Part shown: piece after piece, positions 7,791 through 13,231 of the stretch | Numbering within the stretch: the first letter of the stretch is position 1 | Layout: each line of letters begins with the position of its first letter | From: Chryseobacterium vrystaatense | Lineage (GTDB): Bacteria > Bacteroidota > Bacteroidia > Flavobacteriales > Weeksellaceae | Reading direction: 5' to 3' | Length of the DNA stretch: 64,000 nucleotides | Assembly: GCF_000737765.1 (NCBI RefSeq) | Contig: NZ_JPRI01000001.1 | Span: 868,001-932,000, forward strand | The notes under the pieces: model-generated | Database searches by the model: none | Seen by the model: only the letters and a program-made list of their open reading frames with translations | Told to the model about the DNA's origin: nothing | Program-made: the position numbers and the translations under genes

Positions 7791-7826
7791 AAAAAACCAC
7801 TCAAATGAAGAGTGGTTATTTTTATT
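7791..7826 (-). terminator. Hairpin between peptide 3 and the kinase gene
   Basis: Stem AACCACTC/GAGTGGTT with a 7-nt loop and a T8 tail on the minus strand. It starts right at the peptide 3 stop and its tail ends about 14 nt before the kinase ATG. It is either a terminator that makes the peptide mRNA more abundant than the kinase mRNA, or an attenuator. No separate kinase promoter is visible. Confidence 0.8.
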
Positions 7827-7996
7827 TATTTTTTGGGAGGTAAAATTGGAAGTGTTTCTCCTCCCGTGTCTCCCGGTACTGTCGGCACTGTCATTGTTGA
7901 CTGAACCTGGTTATGATCACTGTTATTATCTGATGTCGTGTTTGCGTTGTTATTTGAAAATGCTAATCCCAGTAGCATCAATATTAATTCTAACAT
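7826..7996 (-). CDS. Short GGxT-PP peptide 3, upstream of the kinase
   Basis: 56 residues. It opens MLELILMLLGLAFSNN, continues with an Asn/Ser/Thr linker, and ends DTGGETLPILPPKK. It belongs to the PPKK-tailed subclass with peptides 6 and 8. It is the peptide closest to the kinase, on the same strand, and separated from it only by a hairpin. It is too short for routine gene calling. The assignment rests on similarity to the other seven members. Confidence 0.7.
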   Translation of the reverse strand: MLELILMLLGLAFSNNNANTTSDNNSDHNQVQSTMTVPTVPGDTGGETLPILPPKK

Positions 7997-8266
7997 TGTT
8001 GTAAAAATTTAAAAATTTGGCATTAGTGTTCTTCCTTGCGAAACAGATCGCAAGCAGTGTTACACGTTTAAAAATTTCGAAGCGCTTCTTAAATTTTTGG
8101 GAAGTAAACCTTCAAAAACGGAGGAGAAACATCTGCTTCCCAACCCGGAGTTTTCCTCCGTTTTATCTGGTGATTTTGAAATCAGTTTCGTATTTTTGTT
8201 TTTCTAATGTTTTGTTTGTCACTGATTTCTATGGCAAAGTAACGGCGAAAGGGAAAGTAGGGGTTA

Positions 8267-8298
8267 GAAAGTTTTTGGAAAGTTTTTGGAAAGTTTTG
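8267..8298 (+). repeat. Three tandem 11-bp repeats
   Basis: GAAAGTTTTTG occurs twice, then GAAAGTTTTG, head to tail with an 11-bp period close to one helical turn. The block directly abuts the palindrome at 8299, as in an operator or activator array. Confidence 0.75.
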
Positions 8299-8312
8299 TA
8301 CGGAAAACCGTA
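8299..8312. promoter_or_regulatory. Palindrome TACGG-N4-CCGTA, candidate operator
   Basis: Perfect 5-bp arms with an AAAA spacer, 46 nt upstream of the ATG at 8359. It matches the palindrome at 5365-5380 at the other edge of the two-component locus in both sequence and spacer length. Confidence 0.5.
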
Positions 8313-8358
8313 ATGTTTTTAGTGTCAGACAGAGTATTTTCGACCTAATTTATTTAGT

Positions 8359-9150
8359 ATGTCAAAATTTTTACCCCAGAAAAGGAAATTGCTGGAAGAT
8401 GTCTATGAAAAGGCGTCGAACGCAACACCTGAAACAGCATTTAGTGCAATTTTAAAATCTTTGGAGAAAGATTTATTAGATGACTTTAAAATATTTCTCA
8501 GCTATAAAACTTTTGAAACATATTATAAAACAATTGTTGAAAAAGATGAGGACTATAATATTAAGCTAACTATTCTAAATGATTTAAGCTGTTATGTTGG
8601 ATATGATAGTTTTAGAGATTATTGTTTAGATTGGAAGACTATAGAGTATACGGTAAGTCAGACTCTATCTAAAATAGTGATAAACATTACAAATAAACCC
8701 ATTTTCACTATGCCTGAATTTATGAAACAGAATGGCTTAGGGGTATTTGGATTTATTTTTATTGCATTACTGGTAACTGGGGGAATCGTATTTTCAGGAG
8801 ATAAAAAAAGAGTACACGAAAATTCAGGCCTTTCCTTTTTTATGAATACAGAAACCTCAAAAGAATGTATGTATTGGAATAAGAGAGAGTATAAACTGAT
8901 AGAATGCACAGATAAAAATCCGCACAGAAATTTGGTTCCTGCAGACAGTATCAGATTAAAGCATTTCAAAAAGATTACAAGAAAAGACACATTGACGGTC
9001 GACAATGCGTTAGGTGTTACCTGGTATTCAAAGTTCTACGGAAATGTTGAGTTTTTTACAATGGATGGGAAAGATCCGGACAACGGACGCGAGCTGCGGG
9101 CATCTACACCTTATATTATTGAAAAATATGCAGGGATTTCTAAGGAATAA
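8359..9150 (+). CDS. Unknown single-pass membrane protein divergent from the kinase operon
   Basis: 263 residues. The N-terminal 100 residues are helical and cytoplasmic (SYKTFETYYKTIVEKDED, then LNDLSCYVGYDSFRDYC). I recall similar N-terminal regions in flavobacterial proteins without a named function. One membrane segment lies at about 127-146, followed by a predicted extracytoplasmic domain of about 115 residues. It could be an anti-sigma-like or sensor protein, but no motif proves it. It is flanked by peptide genes on both sides and has the operator-like block upstream, which suggests that it belongs to the locus. Confidence 0.6.
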   Translation: MSKFLPQKRKLLEDVYEKASNATPETAFSAILKSLEKDLLDDFKIFLSYKTFETYYKTIVEKDEDYNIKLTILNDLSCYVGYDSFRDYCLDWKTIEYTVSQTLSKIVINITNKPIFTMPEFMKQNGLGVFGFIFIALLVTGGIVFSGDKKRVHENSGLSFFMNTETSKECMYWNKREYKLIECTDKNPHRNLVPADSIRLKHFKKITRKDTLTVDNALGVTWYSKFYGNVEFFTMDGKDPDNGRELRASTPYIIEKYAGISKE

Positions 9151-9198
9151 AATGAAAAAGGGCAAATAATTAGAAGTTTATTTGTCCTTTTTCATTTT
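9149..9198. terminator. Bidirectional terminator between convergent genes
   Basis: Nearly perfect 20-bp stem (AAATGAAAAAGG and so on) with T-rich tails on both strands, overlapping the stops of the 8359 gene and of peptide 4. Confidence 0.85.
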
Positions 9199-9386
9199 TA
9201 CGGTTGCGAGAAAGGTGGTTTTTGACCAGTATTTCCGCCTGTATCATTTCCATTTTCAGCTCCAGAATCAATACCGGTTGAATTATGGAAGACCTTTACT
9301 GTTGAGGGGCTTTGAATGGTAGGTAACATACCTAAACTGTTGCTGGTAGATGTAAATCCTAAGAGGATGAATATAAGCTGTATCAT
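9198..9386 (-). CDS. Short GGxT-PP peptide 4
   Basis: 62 residues, opening MIQLIFILLGFTSTSN and ending NDTGGNTGQKPPFSQP. It is the last gene of a five-gene run of related peptides (10125 to 9198, minus strand, gaps of 12-23 nt), so it is likely co-transcribed with peptides 5-8. Confidence 0.72.
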   Translation of the reverse strand: MIQLIFILLGFTSTSNSLGMLPTIQSPSTVKVFHNSTGIDSGAENGNDTGGNTGQKPPFSQP

Positions 9387-9398
9387 ATTATTTGGGTA

Positions 9399-9569
9399 TT
9401 AAGGAGGTGGCAGTTGTCCTGAATTTCCCCCAACAGGTCCACCATTATTATCTTCAAGGCTACTACCTGTATTGATATTTTGCTGTATGTGAGAAGATGT
9501 ATTATTTTGCTCCGTATTGGTGCTGTTAGGAGATAAAAATCCTATTAGCATTACGATAAAATTGATCAT
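9399..9569 (-). CDS. Short GGxT-PP peptide 5
   Basis: 56 residues: MINFIVMLIGFLSPNS, a Asn/Gln/Thr linker, then NNGGPVGGNSGQLPPP. It shares a 59-bp identical DNA stretch with peptide 7, covering the linker and part of the tail. The stop overlaps nothing, and peptide 4 starts 12 nt downstream. Confidence 0.7.
   Translation of the reverse strand: MINFIVMLIGFLSPNSTNTEQNNTSSHIQQNINTGSSLEDNNGGPVGGNSGQLPPP
9430..9488. repeat. 59-bp exact direct repeat, copy 1
   Basis: Identical to 9810-9868 (offset 380). Both copies lie inside peptide genes 5 and 7 and encode the same stretch, so they record a recent tandem duplication or gene conversion. Confidence 0.9.
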
Positions 9570-9590
9570 TATATTTTATTTGGAATTAAA

Positions 9591-9749
9591 TTATTTTTTT
9601 GGGGGAAGAATCGGACCGGTATCTCCACCCGTATCTATCGTTTCTGATGTTTTTGAAATAACGACACTGGAGTTTTGAGGCATTTCTGATGCTGTCTCTT
9701 TATTATTAGAAGAAATAAGTCCTAAAAGGACGAGTAAGAAATTAATAAT
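9591..9749 (-). CDS. Short GGxT-PP peptide 6, apparent ATT start
   Basis: 52 residues if translation starts at the ATT that aligns with the ATG of its neighbours. The frame reads (ATT)-I-N-F-L-L-V-L-L-G-L-I-S-S and ends DTGGDTGPILPPKK. There is no ATG, GTG or TTG near that position. The frame is otherwise intact, with the family tail preserved. It may use ATT as a rare start, be translated by coupling from peptide 7 (23 nt upstream), or be losing its start codon. Confidence 0.5.
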   Translation of the reverse strand: MINFLLVLLGLISSNNKETASEMPQNSSVVISKTSETIDTGGDTGPILPPKK

Positions 9750-9772
9750 AATATTAATTGTATATGGTTTTG

Positions 9773-9949
9773 TTATCCAAGTGGAGGAGGAATTTGTCCA
9801 GTATTTCCTCCAACAGGTCCACCATTATTATCTTCAAGGCTACTACCTGTATTGATATTTTGCTGTATTTGAGGATATGTATTATTTTGTTCTGAATTGA
9901 TATTGTTGGGAGAAATAAATCCAATCAGTATTAAGATGAAATTGATCAT
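9773..9949 (-). CDS. Short GGxT-PP peptide 7
   Basis: 58 residues: MINFILILIGFISPNN, a linker, then NNGGPVGGNTGQIPPPLG. It is the closest relative of peptide 5. Its gene is followed by a PPKK-type member, as gene 5's upstream neighbour order also suggests, in line with duplication of a two-gene unit. Confidence 0.7.
   Translation of the reverse strand: MINFILILIGFISPNNINSEQNNTYPQIQQNINTGSSLEDNNGGPVGGNTGQIPPPLG
9810..9868. repeat. 59-bp exact direct repeat, copy 2
   Basis: Second copy of the 9430-9488 repeat, inside peptide 7. Confidence 0.9.
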
Positions 9950-9966
9950 AGATGAAAATTTAGTTT

Positions 9967-10125
9967 TTATTTTTTTGGAGGAACTTGTATAGTATTACCG
10001 CCCGTATCCATAGACTCTGGCTGAATGTTTTCTGAAATAGAAGTTTTATTGTTATGAACAGCAGTTGTATGATCAAAATGAGTGGAGAGAGATATCCCAA
10101 ACATCAGAAAAATTAATTGTATCAT
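9967..10125 (-). CDS. Short GGxT-PP peptide 8, first gene of the run
   Basis: 52 residues: MIQLIFLMFGISLSTH, a linker, then MDTGGNTIQVPPKK. It is the first gene of the five-peptide run on the minus strand. No clear TAnnTTTG box is visible in the 60 nt upstream, so its promoter is not located. A terminator lies further upstream, after msrA. Confidence 0.7.
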   Translation of the reverse strand: MIQLIFLMFGISLSTHFDHTTAVHNNKTSISENIQPESMDTGGNTIQVPPKK

Positions 10126-10151
10126 TTTTTTAATAATAATAGTCATTAAAT

Positions 10152-10182
10152 AAAAAAGAAAGTCCTGAACTATTTCAGGACA
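10152..10182 (-). terminator. Terminator of msrA
   Basis: Stem GTCCTGAA/TTCAGGAC with a 4-nt loop and a TTTCTTTTTT tail on the minus strand, just after the msrA stop. Confidence 0.85.
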
Positions 10183-10187
10183 TTCGT

Positions 10188-10742
10188 TTAGTCTTCAGTC
10201 AACATTCCTAATTCCCCAAAGTATTTTTTGAACTTCTGAATTTTAGGACCAACTACAGCGCTGCAATAAGGCTGTGTTGGATTAACGTTATAGTATCCCT
10301 GGTGGTATTGTTCTGCAGGCCAGAATTTCTCGAATTTTGACACTTCCGTAACGTAGGTGCCAGGCCATCTGCCTGAAGCTTCAGAGGTTTTGAGAGCTTC
10401 TTCTGCTTTAGCTTTTTCAGCGTCGTCTTTGTAGTATATAACAGATCGGTACTGGGTGCCGATATCGTTCCCCTGTCTGTTCAGCTGCGTAGGATCATGA
10501 AGAAAAAAGAATACATCCATTAGCTGTTCGTAAGAAATGATCTTAGGATCAAAAGTGATCTGTACAACCTCAGCATGCCCGGTTTCGCCTGTACAGACTT
10601 CTTCATAGGTTGGATTGGCTTTGTGACCTCCCGAATATCCTGAGATCGCAGACTGTACACCTTTAAGCATATTGAAACAGCTTTCTACACACCAGAAGCA
10701 TCCGCCTCCGAAAGTGATCTGTTCTAAATTATTGTTATCCAT
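10188..10742 (-). CDS. msrA: Peptide methionine (S)-S-oxide reductase MsrA
   Basis: Repairs methionine-S-sulfoxide in proteins, using thioredoxin for recycling. 184 residues, a single MsrA domain. The catalytic signature GCFWC has Cys15 and Cys18, and the conserved GHAEVVQITFDP and QYRSVIYY blocks follow. No MsrB domain or gene is attached, and no signal peptide is present, so it acts in the cytoplasm. Start MDNNNLEQITFGGGCFW fits the family, as the catalytic Cys lies near the N-terminus. Confidence 0.96.
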   Translation of the reverse strand: MDNNNLEQITFGGGCFWCVESCFNMLKGVQSAISGYSGGHKANPTYEEVCTGETGHAEVVQITFDPKIISYEQLMDVFFFLHDPTQLNRQGNDIGTQYRSVIYYKDDAEKAKAEEALKTSEASGRWPGTYVTEVSKFEKFWPAEQYHQGYYNVNPTQPYCSAVVGPKIQKFKKYFGELGMLTED

Positions 10743-10859
10743 TTTATTGATTATTTTATTTGAGGTTTTACCGATTCAGTTCTTGGATAAAAAGGGGAAA
10801 AACCTATCAAAAATAAGAAAAACTTTCTCATTTTGGATGAGAAACATGATGATTTAAAA

Positions 10860-10892
10860 CAAAAAAAGCACCCTTAAAGGATGCTTTAATTA
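10860..10892 (-). terminator. Terminator of the ROK kinase gene
   Basis: Stem AAAGCA-CCTT/AAGG-TGCTTT with one internal mismatch and a T7 tail on the minus strand, 24 nt after the ROK stop. Confidence 0.8.
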
Positions 10893-10915
10893 TTATTTTA
10901 ATGTCGTTTTTCAGT

Positions 10916-11884
10916 TTATTTTTCCCAAACCAAAGCACTTGCTCCAAGAATGGCAGCGTCTGCTTCATCGAGTTCACTGAAAACCAACTTTACTTTATTT
11001 CTAAAGATGGGCAGAAGGTTTCTTTCCATATGAAGCTTTGCAGGCTTCAAAATAAAATCTCCGGCCTTGATCACACCACCGAATAAAAGAATGGCTTCAG
11101 GTGAAGAAAACATTACGAAATTAGCCAGGGCTTCTCCCAGTTTTTGCCCTGTATATCTGAATACTTCAGTAGCGATAACATCACCTTTCAGTGCACATTC
11201 ATGTACAGTTTTCGAGTTGATGGTTTCTTCCGGATACTGGTTCAGCATCGATTCTGGGAACTCGGCTCTCATCTTTTTGGCGGTGATCGCAATTCCTGTT
11301 GCTGAGGCATAGGCTTCAAGACTTCCCTCGGATCCTGTACTCCAGTGCTTTCTTCCACCTGGTTTTACAATAGTATGACCCAGCTCGCCGGCAAAACCGT
11401 CGTGTCCGTAAATCAAACTTCCATTAGAAATGATTCCGCTGCCTACTCCTGTACCTAAAGTGATCATGATAAAGTCCTTCATTCCTCGGGCTGCGCCAAA
11501 AAGCATTTCGCCCAAAGCTGCCGCATTGGCATCATTGGTGATGGTGCATGGCAGATCGAATTTGGCTTTCATCAAGTCACTGAAAGGAACTAATCCCTTC
11601 CAGGGTAGATTGGGAGCCTGCTCTATGGTTCCTTTATAATAGTTGGCATTAGGAGCGCCTACTCCGATTCCGTCAAAGTTTTTTTCTGTACCGTACTTAT
11701 CGATCAGGGGTTTCACCTGCTCGTGTAAAGCATCGATAAAGTCTTCCACTTTCTCATACTCATCAGTTCTCAGATTTCCTTTTTCCAGAACTTCACCGCG
11801 GTGGTTCACTACTCCGAATTTTGTATTAGTTCCACCAATATCAATTCCGAGAGCAACTTGTTTTGATAAATCTATTAATGACAT
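10916..11884 (-). CDS. ROK-family sugar kinase (probable glucokinase)
   Basis: 322 residues. The phosphate-binding motif DIGGTNTK is at 15-22, the catalytic-base motif NDANAA has Asp118, and TLGTGVGSG and the zinc-associated His170 (GELGHT) are present. ROK enzymes phosphorylate glucose or N-acetylated hexoses with ATP. The usual zinc signature CxCGxxGCxE is replaced here by HWSTGSEGSLE (180-190) with no cysteine, so structural zinc binding is probably absent. It stands alone, with no sugar transporter next to it. Glucokinase is the likeliest role but the substrate is not proven. Confidence 0.85.
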   Translation of the reverse strand: MSLIDLSKQVALGIDIGGTNTKFGVVNHRGEVLEKGNLRTDEYEKVEDFIDALHEQVKPLIDKYGTEKNFDGIGVGAPNANYYKGTIEQAPNLPWKGLVPFSDLMKAKFDLPCTITNDANAAALGEMLFGAARGMKDFIMITLGTGVGSGIISNGSLIYGHDGFAGELGHTIVKPGGRKHWSTGSEGSLEAYASATGIAITAKKMRAEFPESMLNQYPEETINSKTVHECALKGDVIATEVFRYTGQKLGEALANFVMFSSPEAILLFGGVIKAGDFILKPAKLHMERNLLPIFRNKVKLVFSELDEADAAILGASALVWEK

Positions 11885-11968
11885 TTCTATTTATAAATTC
11901 TAAAGGGTTAAAATTATAAAAAAGATTGTATTAATAGATTATTAACAAAACTTTTATTTAAAAAACTT

Positions 11969-13180
11969 TTACGCTGTTTTAGCGGGTTTCTTTTTTCTTC
12001 TTCCCCACCATACCAGAAATCCGGTTACAGGCAATGATGCACAGATCAGACTGACAATAAATGCAATGATCTTTGTCGGAAGTCCTAAAATGGACCCTAC
12101 GTGAATATCATAGTTGGCACCTACAGCTTTTTCACCAAAGTTTTTGTCCTTAGGATCATGGGTATGAAGCAGTTCTCCTGAGTTCTCATCAAAAATTAAG
12201 CTACTGCTCTTGTGATAAGAATAAGAAAGGTGTTTTACATAAACTTCAAAATTCGGATGTTCATGATCATCCATATGCTCATGGCCCAGGTCGATGGCAA
12301 AACCGAAGGCATCCGGGTATTTTTTAATCACCGTACTAATGACTTTGTCCAGGGTTCCTTCCGTTCTTAATTCTATAGGAGCTTTGGTTTTAATGTGTGA
12401 GAAGTCCGGATATTTTGTTTCTCCCCCGGAGAATATTACATAGATCATTGCCTGTACTACAAAGTAGGCATAAAACAATCCTGTAATAGTGAAGATTAAA
12501 GCAAAGATGGAAGAATAAAAACCAAGGATATTGTGTAGATCATAATTCTTTCTTTTCCAGCTTTTAATATTTTTCCATTTGAAAGAAAAGCGTTGCTTTC
12601 TTGCGGCTTTGTTTCTAGGCCACCAAAGTACGATTCCTGTGATGAGCATGATCAGGAAAATGATGACAGGAATTCCTACCACATAAGGCCCCCAATCCTG
12701 TTTCAGGAGGAAGCTCCAGTGAATCATTTTTACAATATTGAAGAATCCGTTCTTTTCATCATAAACCCTGAGAACTTTTCCGGTGTAAGGATTCACATAA
12801 GCTGCTTTATAAACCGGAAGCTCTTCAAAATAATTCCAGGCTTTGGTGTTGTGTTCATACCAGTAAAAAATGTAGGACATTTTTTTATCGATTGGAACAT
12901 TTACCCAATGGACAGGATATTTTTCTTTTACCTGTTCCACCACAGATTTCTCCATTACTCTGATAGGAAGAACCTGTTTCTGCGCTATATTCTGCTCGTT
13001 GTGATAGATTACATCTTCTCTGGTAAAGTTTTCCAGTTCGTCTTTAAAAACATAAAGTGCTCCCGTAATGGAGATGATAAAGATCAGAAAGCCGATGCCG
13101 AGGCCAAACCACAGATGCAGTTTCGCAGACCATTTTTTAAAAAAGCCTGGTTTATTTTTATGATGATGTTTTTTCTTCAT
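11969..13180 (-). CDS. PepSY-associated transmembrane protein 1 (siderophore-linked)
   Basis: 403 residues from MKKKHHHKNK, matching its paralogue's start. Four membrane helices are visible: near KLHLWFGLGIGFLIFIISITG, around 180-200 (VVGIPVIIFLIMLITG), at LGFYSSIFALIFTITG, and at the C-terminus before VWWGRRKKK. PepSY_TM proteins of this kind, such as PiuB/FoxB relatives, are inner-membrane partners of TonB siderophore receptors and probably reduce or help release ferric iron. It is the last gene of the iron operon, 51 nt after receptor 1. Confidence 0.85.
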   Translation of the reverse strand: MKKKHHHKNKPGFFKKWSAKLHLWFGLGIGFLIFIISITGALYVFKDELENFTREDVIYHNEQNIAQKQVLPIRVMEKSVVEQVKEKYPVHWVNVPIDKKMSYIFYWYEHNTKAWNYFEELPVYKAAYVNPYTGKVLRVYDEKNGFFNIVKMIHWSFLLKQDWGPYVVGIPVIIFLIMLITGIVLWWPRNKAARKQRFSFKWKNIKSWKRKNYDLHNILGFYSSIFALIFTITGLFYAYFVVQAMIYVIFSGGETKYPDFSHIKTKAPIELRTEGTLDKVISTVIKKYPDAFGFAIDLGHEHMDDHEHPNFEVYVKHLSYSYHKSSSLIFDENSGELLHTHDPKDKNFGEKAVGANYDIHVGSILGLPTKIIAFIVSLICASLPVTGFLVWWGRRKKKPAKTA

Positions 13181-13231
13181 ATGGCAGTTCAAAGTATCGC
13201 AAAGATATGTTTTACTTTTTATTTAGTTTAA

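Larger units (their letters stand above)
7997..8358. other. 362-nt non-coding region rich in inverted repeats
   Basis: The divergent region between peptide 3 and the gene at 8359 holds several inverted repeats. These are a 7-bp arm pair CTTGCGA/TCGCAAG (8035-8054), an AT-rich palindrome centred on GAAGCGCTTC (8070-8098), and an 11-bp perfect pair AAAACGGAGGA/TCCTCCGTTTT (8115-8164, 28-nt loop). A direct-repeat block and a palindrome follow at 8267-8312. A plus-strand open frame from 8017 to 8313 starts with TTG and has no recognisable protein features, so I treat the region as regulatory or RNA-encoding. Confidence 0.5.

Noticed and set aside
8017..8313. Open frame of 98 codons on the plus strand
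   Set aside because: It starts with TTG, lies across inverted repeats and direct repeats, and has a composition unlike a protein of this genome. The region is better read as regulatory.
2747..10125. Peptide array as a CRISPR or simple tandem repeat
   Set aside because: Units are open frames with conserved starts and tails and variable linkers. They are not identical short repeats with spacers, and no cas gene is present.
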